Source: RHKX01 sp046330285 (GTDB lineage: Bacteria; Actinomycetota; Thermoleophilia; Solirubrobacterales; 70-9). Taken from it: DNA of 64,000 bases. The stretch spans positions 124,001 to 188,000 of the forward strand of contig JAXLSX010000004.1 in NCBI GenBank assembly GCA_046330285.1, written 5' to 3'. A program made the position numbers and the translations under genes. The notes under the pieces were generated by a model. The model made no database searches. It saw nothing but the letters and a program-made list of their open reading frames with translations, and was not told where the DNA came from. This document shows positions 9,176 through 17,706 of this stretch, in pieces; positions within the stretch are counted from its first letter, which is position 1; every line of letters begins with the position of its first letter.

Positions 9176-10567
9176 TCAGTAGGCGAGGCCGAGGTCCGGC
9201 TCGCCTTCCTCCTTTTCGATGTCGTCTTCGGAGTCGGGGCCCTTGCGCGCCTTCTCGAGGAAGATCCGCCCGGCGATCACGGCGAGCACGCCGTAGAGCA
9301 GGGTGAAGCCGACCAGGGTGATCAGTACCTCTGCTGTGCTCACGGCCGGCGAGCCCGCGTCGTTCGTCTTCAGCATCCCGAACACCACCCAGGGCTGACG
9401 GCCCATCTCGGTGAAGATCCAGCCGGCCGTGTTCGCGAGGAACGGCAGCGCGGCGCCGAGGACCATCAGCTTCAGGTAGCGGCGGGAGCCGGCCAGCTTG
9501 CCGCGGCGGGACAGCCACCAGCCGGCGTAGCCGAGCACCGCCGCGAGGAAGCCGATCCCGAGCATCGCCCGCCAGGACCAGTAGGCGATGGCGACCACCG
9601 GCGCGTACTCGCCGGGCCCGTACTTCTGCTGGTACTCGGCGTTGAGGTCGTTGATGCCCTGGATCTCGCCCTGCGGGTAGCCGGTGCTGATGAAGGAGAG
9701 GAGGTTCGGGATCTCGACGTTCCGGTTCAGGCCCTCGGGGTTGGACTTGAAGTCGCCGGTCGCGAACAGCGACAGCCCGGCCCCGTCCGTGGTCTCGAAG
9801 ACGGCGTCGGCGGCGGCCATCTTCATCGGCTGCTGCTCGCTCATCAGGACGCCGTTGAAGTGGCCGACGATGACGGTGACGGTCGCCGCGACCGCGAGCA
9901 GGGGCAGCGCGACCTTGATCGAGCGCGAGAACACCTCGGTCTGGCTGTTCCGGAGCAGGTGCCAGGCGGAGATCGCGATGACCATCATCGAGCCGGTGAT
10001 CAGCGCCGCAAGGATCGTGTGGGCGAACGCGTAGAGCGCGGTGCTGTTGCCGAGCACGGCCCAGATCGAGGTCAGCTCTGGGCGGCCGTCGACCATCTCG
10101 TAGCCGACTGGGTGCTGCATCCACGAGTTCGCGGCGAGGATGAAGAACGCGGAGAGGGCCGTCGAACCGGCGACGAGCCAGATCGTCGTCAGGTGCAGCT
10201 TCGGGGAGAGCCGGCCCCAGCCGAACAGCCAGAGGCCGAGGAAGGTCGATTCGACGAAGAAGGCGGCCAGCCCCTCCATCGCGAGCGGCGCGCCGAAGAT
10301 GTCGCCGACGAAGCGCGAGTAGTTCGACCAGTTCATCCCGAACTGGAACTCCTGGACGATCCCGGTGACGACGCCGAGCGCGAAGGAGATCAGCATCAGC
10401 TTGCCCCAGAAGCGGGTCGCCCGGCGCCAGTGCTCGTCACCGGTGCGGTACCAGCGGGTCTGGAAGTAGGCGGTGAGCGCCGCGAGCCCGATCGTCAGCG
10501 GGACGAAGAGGAAGTGGTAGACGGTCGTGATGCCGAACTGCCAGCGTGCGAGTTCGAGTGAGCTCAT
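9176..10567 (-). CDS. cydA: Cytochrome bd ubiquinol oxidase subunit I
   Basis: 463 residues. Begins with LARWQFGITTVYHFLFVPL, where His18 corresponds to the heme b595/d-side axial His, and contains GWIFTEMGRQPWVVFG, the quinol-binding-side signature. The length and the short loop after that motif indicate the short-Q-loop type typical of Gram-positives. A C-terminal acidic tail (EDDIEKEEGEPDLG) is cytoplasmic. First gene of the cydAB operon; the 102 bases upstream hold a palindrome (10625-10649) that could be an operator. Confidence 0.96.
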   Translation of the reverse strand: MSSLELARWQFGITTVYHFLFVPLTIGLAALTAYFQTRWYRTGDEHWRRATRFWGKLMLISFALGVVTGIVQEFQFGMNWSNYSRFVGDIFGAPLAMEGLAAFFVESTFLGLWLFGWGRLSPKLHLTTIWLVAGSTALSAFFILAANSWMQHPVGYEMVDGRPELTSIWAVLGNSTALYAFAHTILAALITGSMMVIAISAWHLLRNSQTEVFSRSIKVALPLLAVAATVTVIVGHFNGVLMSEQQPMKMAAADAVFETTDGAGLSLFATGDFKSNPEGLNRNVEIPNLLSFISTGYPQGEIQGINDLNAEYQQKYGPGEYAPVVAIAYWSWRAMLGIGFLAAVLGYAGWWLSRRGKLAGSRRYLKLMVLGAALPFLANTAGWIFTEMGRQPWVVFGMLKTNDAGSPAVSTAEVLITLVGFTLLYGVLAVIAGRIFLEKARKGPDSEDDIEKEEGEPDLGLAY

Positions 10568-10624
10568 GGGCCGCCAACGGTAGGGACGCGGAGGCGGCCT
10601 CCGGTCAGGATCGACTTCCGGATT

Positions 10625-10649
10625 CGGCTCGGTAGCGGCTACCGAACCG
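10625..10649. promoter_or_regulatory. Imperfect palindrome upstream of cydA
   Basis: Arms CGGCTCGGTAG and CTACCGAACCG, 11 bases each with one mismatch, are separated by CGG. It lies in the only gap between the stop of the NarL-type regulator and the start of cydA, both on the minus strand. It could be an operator for cydAB or a terminator of the upstream gene; no T-tract follows on the transcribed strand, which slightly favours the operator reading. Confidence 0.45.
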
Positions 10650-10669
10650 GACCGCGGTGAAAGGGGCGC

Positions 10670-11323
10670 TCAGCGCTCGACGAGCTCGTTGTCGATCGCG
10701 TAGGCGATCAGCTCGGCCCGGGTCGAGAGGCCGGTCTTGCGCTGGATGTTGGCGCGGTGGGTCTCGACCGTCCGGACGCTCAGGACCAGCTTCTCGGCGA
10801 TCTCCGGGTTGACGTAGCCGAGGGCGAGCAGGCCCAGCACCTCGACCTCGCGCGGCGTCAGCTCGTCGGGCGGGCCGTCCGGCTTGTCGGGCTCGGCGGC
10901 GAGCCGCGCCCCGAGCTCGGGGTTGATGTAGGTGCCGCCGCCGATCACCGCGCGAATCGCGGTCACCAGCTCGCTCGCGGCCGAGTGCTTGATCACGTAG
11001 CCCTTGGCGCCGCCCTGCAGCGCCTTGCGGGCGAAGGCGGGCTCGTTCTGCATCGTCAGGACGACGACCGCCGTGTCGGGCGAGGCCTCGAAGACCTTCG
11101 GCAGGGCCTCGAGGCTGGGGAGGCCCGGCATGCTCAGGTCGAGCACGAGAACGGAAGGCTTGTGCCCGAGCACGTATCGGGCCGCCGTCTCGGCGTCGCC
11201 CGCCTCGGCGACGACCTCGAACCCGGGCTCGTCCTCGAGCACCTTGCGGATGCCCGCGCGCACCAGTTCGTGATCGTCCGCGAGGACGATCGTCACCCTG
11301 TCTTCCTCCGTCTCCGCTCCCAC
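10670..11323 (-). CDS. NarL/FixJ-family response regulator
   Basis: 217 residues. The receiver domain (about 9-125) has the acidic pair DD16-17, phospho-acceptor Asp62 in LVLDLSMPG and Lys112 in YVIKH. The LuxR-type helix-turn-helix (about 150-212) has LTPREVEVLGLLALG and SVRTVETHRANIQRKTG. It is located just upstream of cydAB on the same strand and is the most likely partner of the DevS-like kinase across the operon, so control of cydAB by this pair is a reasonable inference. Confidence 0.94.
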   Translation of the reverse strand: MGAETEEDRVTIVLADDHELVRAGIRKVLEDEPGFEVVAEAGDAETAARYVLGHKPSVLVLDLSMPGLPSLEALPKVFEASPDTAVVVLTMQNEPAFARKALQGGAKGYVIKHSAASELVTAIRAVIGGGTYINPELGARLAAEPDKPDGPPDELTPREVEVLGLLALGYVNPEIAEKLVLSVRTVETHRANIQRKTGLSTRAELIAYAIDNELVER

Positions 11324-11386
11324 GGTGCGGGGAACACTACTTCCGCGACCCGTCGCGCAGATCCGGACGGGACCGCAGCGGCCCTA

Positions 11387-11399
11387 CGTAGTCACTACG
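11387..11399. promoter_or_regulatory. Short palindrome upstream of the response-regulator gene
   Basis: CGTAGT-C-ACTACG, a perfect 6-base inverted repeat with a 1-base centre, overlaps the stop of the alcohol dehydrogenase gene and lies about 65 bases upstream of the response-regulator start. It could be an autoregulatory site for that gene. It is short and could be chance. Confidence 0.3.
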
Positions 11400-12366
11400 G
11401 AGTGCTCGCGCCGGGCACGATCACCGCCGCGCCGAGGAAGCGGCCGTTGCGGAGATCGTCGAGCGCCTCGTTCGCCGCCTCGAGGGGGTAGGTCGTCACC
11501 TCGGTCCGGACCGGGATCCCCGGGGCGAGGGCGAGCATCTCCTCGCCGTCGGCCCGGGTCAGGTTGGCGACGGAGTGCACCGTGCGCTCGCCCCAGAGCA
11601 GCTCGTAGGGGAAGGACGGGATGTCGCTCATGTGGATGCCGCCGCAGACGACCATGCCGCCGGGGGCGACGGCGGCGAGCGCTGCCGGGACGAGGGAGCC
11701 GACCGGAGCGAAGATGATCGCCGCGTCGAGCGGCTCGGGAGGGCCGTCCTCGGAGGCGCCCGCCCAGACCGCGCCGAGGCTGCGCGCGAACTGCTGCCCC
11801 TCCTCGTCGCCGGCGCGGGTGAACGCGTAGACCTCGCGGCCCTCGGCGATCGCGACTTGGGTGAGGATGTGAGCCGCGGCGCCGAATCCGTAGAAGCCGA
11901 TCCGGCGAGCGTCGCCGCACATCCGCAGCGAGCGGTAGCCGATCAATCCGGCGCAGAGGAGCGGCGCGGCCTGCTCGTCCGGGTAGGCGTCGGGAATCGG
12001 GAAGCAGTAGCGCTCGTCGGCGACCGCGTGCGTGGCGAAGCCGCCGTCGATGTCGCAACCGGTGAACCGGGCGCGCGGGCAGAGGTTCTCGCGGCCGGAG
12101 CGGCAGTACTCGCACTCGCCGCAGGTCCAGCCCAGCCAGGGCACCCCGACGCGGCGGTCCTCCCCGACGACGTCGGCGACGATCTGATGGCCGAGGACCC
12201 GGGGCGGCTCGGCGATTCGGACCTCGCCGTCGATCAGGTGGAGGTCGGTGCGGCAGACGCCGCAGGCGCGGACCTCGAGCAGCAGCTCGCCGGGACCGGC
12301 GACCGGCGGGTCCATCTCGGTCTCGCGGAGCGGGCGGCCGGGGGCTTCGAAGACCATCGCCCGCAT
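11395..12366 (-). CDS. Zinc-dependent alcohol dehydrogenase (MDR superfamily)
   Basis: 323 residues. The catalytic zinc site is represented by ACGVCRTDLH (Cys37 region) and VLGHQIV; the structural zinc lobe is CGECEYCRSGRENLC with four cysteines. The coenzyme fold is present but the usual GxGxxG reads GFGAAAH, as in AdhP-like enzymes whose members use NAD(H). It would interconvert an alcohol and an aldehyde or ketone. It follows a small gene (12385-12594) by 18 bases on the same strand. Confidence 0.92.
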   Translation of the reverse strand: MRAMVFEAPGRPLRETEMDPPVAGPGELLLEVRACGVCRTDLHLIDGEVRIAEPPRVLGHQIVADVVGEDRRVGVPWLGWTCGECEYCRSGRENLCPRARFTGCDIDGGFATHAVADERYCFPIPDAYPDEQAAPLLCAGLIGYRSLRMCGDARRIGFYGFGAAAHILTQVAIAEGREVYAFTRAGDEEGQQFARSLGAVWAGASEDGPPEPLDAAIIFAPVGSLVPAALAAVAPGGMVVCGGIHMSDIPSFPYELLWGERTVHSVANLTRADGEEMLALAPGIPVRTEVTTYPLEAANEALDDLRNGRFLGAAVIVPGASTP

Positions 12367-12384
12367 CGCCCGGCCCCTCGTCGG

Positions 12385-12594
12385 CTACTCGTCCCGGGCC
12401 GTTATCCGGAAGATCGAGACGACCTCGGCGTTGTGGGCCTCGGGATGGACGACGTACGCGCTCGGGCCGCCGCCGAACCAGCCCGCGGCCTCGTTGTCGC
12501 CGACGAAGATGCCGGGGTGGTGGCGGCCGTCGCCGTCCTCGACCCAGACCTTGTCGCCTTCCTTGAACCCGTGCGGTGCGTCGTTCTCGCTCAT
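12385..12594 (-). CDS. Small conserved-looking hypothetical protein
   Basis: 69 residues starting with ATG. The sequence has KEGDKVWVEDGDGRHHPGIFV and SAYVVHPEAH, which reads as a small beta-barrel of SH3 or Tudor type, but this is only an impression. It is followed after 18 bases by the alcohol dehydrogenase gene, so the two are likely cotranscribed. Codon use is like the neighbours. Confidence 0.65.
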   Translation of the reverse strand: MSENDAPHGFKEGDKVWVEDGDGRHHPGIFVGDNEAAGWFGGGPSAYVVHPEAHNAEVVSIFRITARDE

Positions 12595-12656
12595 CGGCGC
12601 AGCCTAACGCGGGCGGGCGGGCATCCTCCTGGACAGGCTCTCTAGACTCGGTGCAG

Positions 12657-12860
12657 ATGAAGACCGAGATACATCCCGAGTACGGCCTCTCCCACGTGCG
12701 CTGCGCGTGCGGCAACGAGTTCTACACCCGCTCCACCAAGCCCGAGATCCACGTCGAGATCTGCTCCGAGTGCCACCCGTTCTACACCGGCAAGCAGAAG
12801 CTGGTCGACACCGGCGGCCGCGTCGAGCGCTTCCGCCGCAGGGCGGCCAAGAAGTCCTGA
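12657..12860 (+). CDS. rpmE: 50S ribosomal protein L31, zinc-binding form
   Basis: 67 residues. MKTEIHPEYG start, then the zinc ligands Cys16, Cys18, Cys36 and Cys39 (CACGN and CSECHPFYTG), which define the C+ zinc-containing type. It sits in the large subunit near the central protuberance and can be exchanged for a zinc-free paralogue under zinc limitation in many bacteria; no paralogue is in the window. It opens the plus-strand block leading to prfA and prmC, the usual neighbourhood in high-GC Gram-positives. Confidence 0.97.
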   Translation: MKTEIHPEYGLSHVRCACGNEFYTRSTKPEIHVEICSECHPFYTGKQKLVDTGGRVERFRRRAAKKS

Positions 12861-12882
12861 GCGCCCGCCCGGCGGGGCAGCC

Positions 12883-13851
12883 GTGAGCGAGCTTCACGAG
12901 GCTGCCCAGCCGATGCCGGACGGCAAGCCGGTCGCGTCGCGTGACGCGCCGGTCGGGGGTCAGGCGATCCTCGAGGGGGTGATGATGCGCGGCGTCTCGA
13001 CCTGGGCCGCCGCCGTCCGCACGCCCGAGGGCGAGATCGAGGTCAGCTCCGAGCCGATCGTCTCCTGGGCGAAGCGGCACCGGGTGCTGCGCCTGCCGGT
13101 GATCCGCGGCGTCGTCGCGCTGGGCGAGTCGCTGAAGATCGGCTTCCGCGCGCTCGCGTTCTCCGCCAACGCCCAGATCGCCGAGGACGAGGACGAGGAG
13201 CCGATCGGCGGGCTGACCTGGGGGCTGACGGTCGCCTTCTCGCTGATCCTCGCGATCGGCCTCTTCTTCGTCGTCCCGGTCGGGCTGACGAGCCTGATCA
13301 AGGACCAGCTCGGCTCGGCGGTGCTCTTCTGGCTCGTCGAGGGCGTCCTCCGCACCGCGATCTTCATCGGCTACATCGCCGCGATCAGCCGCCTGCCCGA
13401 TCTCCGGCGGGTCTTCGAGTACCACGGGGCCGAGCACAAGACGATCTCCTGCTTCGAGGCCGGCGACGAGCTCACGCCGGAACGGGCGGCTCGCTACTCG
13501 CGCCTGCACCCCCGCTGCGGGACCAGCTTCCTGCTGATCGTCATGGTGCTGGCGATCTTCGTCTTCGCGCCGATCGGGCTTCCCGCCTGGTACTGGCTCG
13601 TCGTCACCCGGATCGTCGGGATCCCTCTGATCGCCGGCCTCTCCTACGAGGTCATCAAGTGGGCCGGCCGTAACCGGCGCAAGGCGTGGGTCCGGAGCCT
13701 GATGTGGCCGGGGCTGATGCTCCAGAACCTGACGACGCGCGAGCCCGACCACGAGCAGCTCGCCGTCGCGATCGCCTCGCTCGAGGAGGTTCTGGCCGTC
13801 GAGGGAACCGAGCTCGGCCGCGACGAGAGTCCCATCGAGATCGTCGCGTAG
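12883..13851 (+). CDS. DUF1385 family membrane protein
   Basis: 322 residues. The N-terminal block GGQAILEGVMMRG and the central EYHGAEHKTISCFEAG are the signatures of DUF1385, a conserved metal-site-like family usually found between rpmE and prfA, as here. Hydrophobic helices occur near 105-130, 140-165, 210-235 and 240-260. The function is unknown in the family. GTG start with GCGGGGCAG upstream. It lies 22 bases after rpmE. Confidence 0.9.
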   Translation: MSELHEAAQPMPDGKPVASRDAPVGGQAILEGVMMRGVSTWAAAVRTPEGEIEVSSEPIVSWAKRHRVLRLPVIRGVVALGESLKIGFRALAFSANAQIAEDEDEEPIGGLTWGLTVAFSLILAIGLFFVVPVGLTSLIKDQLGSAVLFWLVEGVLRTAIFIGYIAAISRLPDLRRVFEYHGAEHKTISCFEAGDELTPERAARYSRLHPRCGTSFLLIVMVLAIFVFAPIGLPAWYWLVVTRIVGIPLIAGLSYEVIKWAGRNRRKAWVRSLMWPGLMLQNLTTREPDHEQLAVAIASLEEVLAVEGTELGRDESPIEIVA

Positions 13852-13861
13852 CCTCCGGGTC

Positions 13862-14809
13862 GTGGCCCACGACCACGACCACGGCCACGGTGGCCATACC
13901 CACGGCGTCTCCGCCGATGCCGATCGCACCAAGATCGCGATCGCCCTCGCCCTGATCGTCGGCTTCATGGCGGTCGAGGTCGTCGTCGGCATCGTCGCCA
14001 ACTCGCTGGCGCTGCTCTCCGACGCCGCCCACATGCTCACCGACGCGGGCGCCCTCGCGCTCGCCCTGGTCGCGATCCGGCTCGCGAAGCGTCCGGCGGC
14101 GGGCTCGATGACGTTCGGCTGGAAGCGCGCCGAGATCCTCAGCGCCCAGTTCAACGGTGCGACGCTGCTCGTGCTCGGCCTGCTGATCGTCGTCGAGGGC
14201 ATCCGCCGGCTGATCGACCCGCCCGCGGTCGAGGGCGGGATCGTCCTCGTGGTCGCGCTGGTCGGGATCGTCGTCAACCTGGCGGCCACGTGGACCCTGT
14301 CGAAGGCCAACCGCGACTCGCTCAACGTCGAGGGCGCCTTCCAGCACATCCTGACCGACCTCGCCGCGTTCGTGATGACCGCGATCGCCGGCCTCGTGAT
14401 CCTGACCACCGGCTTCGACCAGGCGGACGGCATCGCCTCGCTGATCGTCGCCGCGATCATGCTCAACTCGTCCTTCCACCTGCTGCGCGAGTCCGGCCGG
14501 GTGTTCCTCGAGGCATCGCCGCGCGGCCTCGACCCGGACGAGATCGGATCGGCGATGGCCGCCGTGTCCGGCGTCGAGGAGGTCCACGACCTCCACGTCT
14601 GGGAGGTGACGTCGGGCTTCCCGGCGCTCTCCGCGCACGTCCTCGTCGGCCCCGGCGACGACTGCCACGCGATCCGGCTCGCGCTGGAGCACGACATCCA
14701 CGAGCGCTTCCGGATCGACCACACGACGCTCCAGGTCGAGCATCGCCATCCCGACGAGCTGCTCCAGGTCGAAGTGGCCGACCGCGGATCGTCAGACTCC
14801 GGCCGGTGA
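13862..14809 (+). CDS. czcD: Cation diffusion facilitator (Zn/Co/Cd efflux)
   Basis: 315 residues. A His-rich N-terminus (HDHDHGHGGHTHG) precedes six membrane helices. Helix II carries LLSDAAHMLTDAGAL and helix V carries HILTDLAAF, giving the HxxxD and HxxxD-type transport site. A cytoplasmic ferredoxin-like domain follows with VEEVHDLHVWEV. It exports divalent metal in exchange for protons. GTG start; its TGA overlaps the GTG of prfA, so the two are translationally coupled. Confidence 0.93.
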   Translation: MAHDHDHGHGGHTHGVSADADRTKIAIALALIVGFMAVEVVVGIVANSLALLSDAAHMLTDAGALALALVAIRLAKRPAAGSMTFGWKRAEILSAQFNGATLLVLGLLIVVEGIRRLIDPPAVEGGIVLVVALVGIVVNLAATWTLSKANRDSLNVEGAFQHILTDLAAFVMTAIAGLVILTTGFDQADGIASLIVAAIMLNSSFHLLRESGRVFLEASPRGLDPDEIGSAMAAVSGVEEVHDLHVWEVTSGFPALSAHVLVGPGDDCHAIRLALEHDIHERFRIDHTTLQVEHRHPDELLQVEVADRGSSDSGR

Positions 14810-15873
14810 TCGAGCAGCTCGTAAGCCAGATCGAGGAGCGGTTCGCCGGCCTCGAGCGGGAGATGTCGGACCCGGACGTGATCGCCGATCGCGAGCGCTA
14901 CGCCGCCGTCGGCCGCGAGTACCGCGAGCTCGAGCCCGCCCACGAGCTCGCGCGGAGGTGGCGGACCCTGAACGACGACCTCGAGGGCGCCCGCGAGCTG
15001 CTGGCCGACGGCGAGGACGAGGAGCTCCGGCGCGTCGTCGCCGAGGCGCCGGGCCAGCTCGAGGAGATCGCCGAGGAGATCCGGCTCGCGATGGTCGAGC
15101 GCGACCCCAACGACGACAAGAACGTGCTCGTCGAGATCCGCGGCGGCGCCGGCGGCGACGAGGCGGCGCTGTTCGCGGGCGACCTCTTCAAGATGCTCAC
15201 CCGCTACGCGGAGCTCCGCGGCTTCGGCACCGAGGTGCTCTCCCAGAGCCCGGCCGAGGTCGGAGGGTTCAAGGACGTGACGTTCGCCGTCAAGGGCGAC
15301 GGCGCCTATTCGGTCTTCAAATACGAGGGCGGCACCCACCGCGTCCAGCGCGTCCCGAAGACGGAGTCGCAGGGGCGGATCCACACCTCGACCGCGACGG
15401 TCGCGGTGCTGCCGGAGGCGGAGGAGGTCGATGTCGACATCGACCCGAACGACCTCCAGGTCGACGTCTACCGGTCCTCCGGGCCGGGTGGGCAGTCCGT
15501 CAACACGACCGACTCGGCGGTCCGGATCACCCACGGGCCGAGCGGGATCGTCGTCTCGATGCAGGACGAGAAGTCGCAGCTGCAGAACCGCGACAAGGCG
15601 ATGCGGGTGTTGCGGGCGCGGCTGCTCGAAAAGGCGATCGCCGACCAGCAGGCGGAGATCTCCGCCGAGCGGCGCTCGCAGGTCGGCACCGGCGAGCGCT
15701 CGGAGAAGGTCCGGACCTACAACTTCCCCCAGGGCCGGGTGACCGACCACCGGATCAAGCTCACGAGCCACGCGCTCGACGAGATCCTCAACGGCGACCT
15801 GCGCGAGTTCACGGACGCGCTCGCGGCCGAGGAGAAGCGCCGCAAGCTCGAGGCGCAGGCCGCGGCCGGCTGA
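14806..15873 (+). CDS. prfA: Peptide chain release factor 1
   Basis: 355 residues. Recognises UAA and UAG: the anticodon-like PxT motif is PKT in RVPKTESQGRIHTS. The peptidyl-hydrolysis motif GGQ is at 228-230 (GPGGQSVNTTDSA), and its Gln is the substrate of the methyltransferase encoded next (prmC). GTG start at 14806 overlaps the stop of the CDF gene by 4 bases and gives IEQLVSQIEERF, the normal N-terminus. Confidence 0.97.
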   Translation: MIEQLVSQIEERFAGLEREMSDPDVIADRERYAAVGREYRELEPAHELARRWRTLNDDLEGARELLADGEDEELRRVVAEAPGQLEEIAEEIRLAMVERDPNDDKNVLVEIRGGAGGDEAALFAGDLFKMLTRYAELRGFGTEVLSQSPAEVGGFKDVTFAVKGDGAYSVFKYEGGTHRVQRVPKTESQGRIHTSTATVAVLPEAEEVDVDIDPNDLQVDVYRSSGPGGQSVNTTDSAVRITHGPSGIVVSMQDEKSQLQNRDKAMRVLRARLLEKAIADQQAEISAERRSQVGTGERSEKVRTYNFPQGRVTDHRIKLTSHALDEILNGDLREFTDALAAEEKRRKLEAQAAAG

Positions 15874-15875
15874 GG

Positions 15876-16718
15876 GTGGCGGCCGCCGGGACGGTGGGGG
15901 AGGCCCTCGCCGCTGCAACCGATGCGATCGCCGCCTCCGGGTCGGACTCGGCCCGGCTCGACGCCGAGTTGCTGCTCGCCGCCGCGACCGGGGCCACGCG
16001 GGAGCGCTTCGCGATCGAGCCCGAAGGGCCGGTCGCCGCCGCCGACGCCCGCGAGTTCGGCGCGCTTGTCCGCCGCCGTGTCGCCCACGAGCCGGTCGCC
16101 TACATCCTCGGCTGCCGCGGCTTCCGCCGGATCGAGCTCCGGACCGACGCGCGGGCGCTGGTGCCGCGCCCAGAGACGGAGCTGCTCGTCGAGGTCGCGC
16201 TCGAGCTAGCGCCCGGCCGGGTGCTCGACGTCGGCACCGGCAGCGGCGCGATCGCGCTCGCGGTCGCCGACGAGCTGCCCGCGGCTGACGTCGTCGCCGT
16301 CGACGTCTCCGCCGCCGCGCTCGAGCTCGCCCGCGAGAACGCGGCGGCACTCGGCTTCGAGCGCCGGATCGAGTTCCACCTCGGGCCGGTCACCGTCGCC
16401 GCGGGCGACTTCGACCTCGTCCTCGCCAACCTTCCCTACGTCCGCGACGACGAGCGTTCGGCGCTGCCCCCCGACGTCCGCGACCACGAGCCCGCCGAGG
16501 CGCTGTTCGCCGGGCCCGACGGTCTCGCCGTCATCCGCGAGGTGCTCGCTGCCCTGGCCCCCGGCGGCCCCGGGCCCGCGTGTCGCGCCGTCGCGCTCGA
16601 GGTCGGAGTCGGTCAGGCCCCCGAGGTCGCCGGGCTCGTCGCCGACGCCGGCTTCGCGGATGTCGCGACGCGTCGTGACCTCGCCGGGATCGAGCGGGCG
16701 GTGGTGGGGCGGCGATGA
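15876..16718 (+). CDS. prmC: Release-factor glutamine methyltransferase
   Basis: 280 residues: an N-terminal helical substrate domain (PRPETELLVE at its end) and a Rossmann methyltransferase domain with VLDVGTGSGAIALA. It N5-methylates the GGQ glutamine of release factors. The catalytic motif that is normally NPPY reads NLPY here. GTG start 2 bases after the prfA stop; its own stop overlaps the start of the next gene (ATGA). The operon order with its substrate gene supports the call strongly. Confidence 0.93.
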   Translation: MAAAGTVGEALAAATDAIAASGSDSARLDAELLLAAATGATRERFAIEPEGPVAAADAREFGALVRRRVAHEPVAYILGCRGFRRIELRTDARALVPRPETELLVEVALELAPGRVLDVGTGSGAIALAVADELPAADVVAVDVSAAALELARENAAALGFERRIEFHLGPVTVAAGDFDLVLANLPYVRDDERSALPPDVRDHEPAEALFAGPDGLAVIREVLAALAPGGPGPACRAVALEVGVGQAPEVAGLVADAGFADVATRRDLAGIERAVVGRR

Positions 16719-17368
16719 GCGGACCCGCCGAGGTCGTCTCGATCGAGCGCGACGGCGCCGCGGCGGCGCGCGCCGCCCTCGACCGCTGCGTCTTCGCCGG
16801 CGGCGTCGCAATGTTCCCCGCCGACGGCCTCTACGGCCTCGCCTGCGACCCGCTCCGGGCGGCGGCGATCGAGCGCATCCACGCGATCAAGGGCCGTGAC
16901 GACGGCAAGCCCTCCGCGGTCATGTACTTCTCGCCCCTGGCGATGCGCGAGCTCCTCTCCGGCCTCGGCGAGCGCAGCCGCGAGGCGGTCGCCGCGCTGC
17001 TGCCGGGCGCGTTGACCCTGGTCCTCGCCAATCCCGAGGAGCGCTATCCGCTCGCCTGCCGCGACGATCGCTCCCGGCTCGGCGTCCGGCTCCTCGACGG
17101 GCCGCTTGCCGGGGCCTCCTGCGCGATCTTCCAGACGAGCGCCAACCCGAGCGGCGATCCGCCACCGTCGCGCTTCGCCGACGTCGACCCGGCGATCCTC
17201 GGGGCCGTCGACCTGGCGATCGACGGCGGCGAGCTGACCGGAGAGCCGTCGACGGTCGTCGACCTGACCGGACTCGAGTCCGGCGGGGTCTGGACGGTGC
17301 TGCGCGAGGGCGCGGTCCCGGCGGACGAGCTGTCCGAGCGGCTGCGATCGGCGGGCCTGGCCGGCTAG
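16715..17368 (+). CDS. L-threonylcarbamoyladenylate synthase (Sua5/YciO/YrdC)
   Basis: 217 residues, a single YrdC domain. GGVAMFPADGLYGLACDP at the start, IHAIKGRDDGKPSAVMY, LPGALTLVLANPE, and SANPSGDPPP are the ATP/threonine-binding stretches. It makes threonylcarbamoyl-AMP for the t6A37 modification of ANN-decoding tRNAs; the other Tsa proteins are not in the window. It follows prmC with an ATGA overlap. It could be a YciO-like paralogue, but the context favours the tRNA enzyme. Confidence 0.9.
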   Translation: MSGPAEVVSIERDGAAAARAALDRCVFAGGVAMFPADGLYGLACDPLRAAAIERIHAIKGRDDGKPSAVMYFSPLAMRELLSGLGERSREAVAALLPGALTLVLANPEERYPLACRDDRSRLGVRLLDGPLAGASCAIFQTSANPSGDPPPSRFADVDPAILGAVDLAIDGGELTGEPSTVVDLTGLESGGVWTVLREGAVPADELSERLRSAGLAG

Positions 17369-17459
17369 TTCGGCGGGCGGGGCCCGATCGGCCGGGCGGA
17401 CGGTTCGACGGGCTGGGGAGGGGGAGTGGTTGGTCCGGCGGCGTCCCGATCGAGCCACT

Positions 17460-17498
17460 GATCGGGATCGGGGCTGCACAGCAACCTCGATCCCGATC
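17460..17498. repeat. Long inverted repeat / hairpin between sua5-like gene and rpiB
   Basis: Arms GATCGGGATCG and CGATCCCGATC are perfect over 11 bases with 17 bases between them. The inner bases pair further with one mismatch, leaving a CACAG loop, so an RNA hairpin of up to 17 pairs is possible. It may be a terminator for the upstream operon or a structured leader element. No clear T-tract follows. Confidence 0.5.
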
Positions 17499-17519
17499 GG
17501 TGCATCTCAGCGGGCCGCC

Positions 17520-17542
17520 TTTGGTGTCGTATGGACACCAAA
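17520..17542. promoter_or_regulatory. Perfect palindrome, candidate operator upstream of rpiB-glyA
   Basis: TTTGGTGTC-GTATG-GACACCAAA, a perfect 9-base inverted repeat with a 5-base centre. It is AT-richer than its surroundings and lies in a 338-base gene-free stretch (17369-17706) whose remaining sequence shows no coding frame. The symmetry and size fit a dimeric repressor site acting on the rpiB-glyA transcript; no regulator for it is encoded nearby. Confidence 0.5.
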
Positions 17543-17706
17543 TCCGGCCCAGTGCCGACCGACGCCGCTCGAGCCGTACGCCGGCATGCGCCAAACCCCC
17601 TCTCCTCAGCCGAACCACCCCCCGCCGGCCGATCGGCTCCCGCCCCGCACGCCTGAGTGCTCCCTCCGGACCCGTCACGTCGACCCGATCGCGTAGGCTC
17701 GATCGG

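Noticed and set aside
12604..16350. A very long open frame (over 1,200 codons) on the minus strand
   Set aside because: It is antisense to rpmE, DUF1385, CDF, prfA and prmC, all certain genes; its translation is low-complexity Arg/Gly/Asp-rich, a by-product of high GC.
17369..17706. A small protein in the gap before rpiB
   Set aside because: Open frames there have no ribosome site, are Pro/Arg-rich and cross both palindromes; nothing supports coding.
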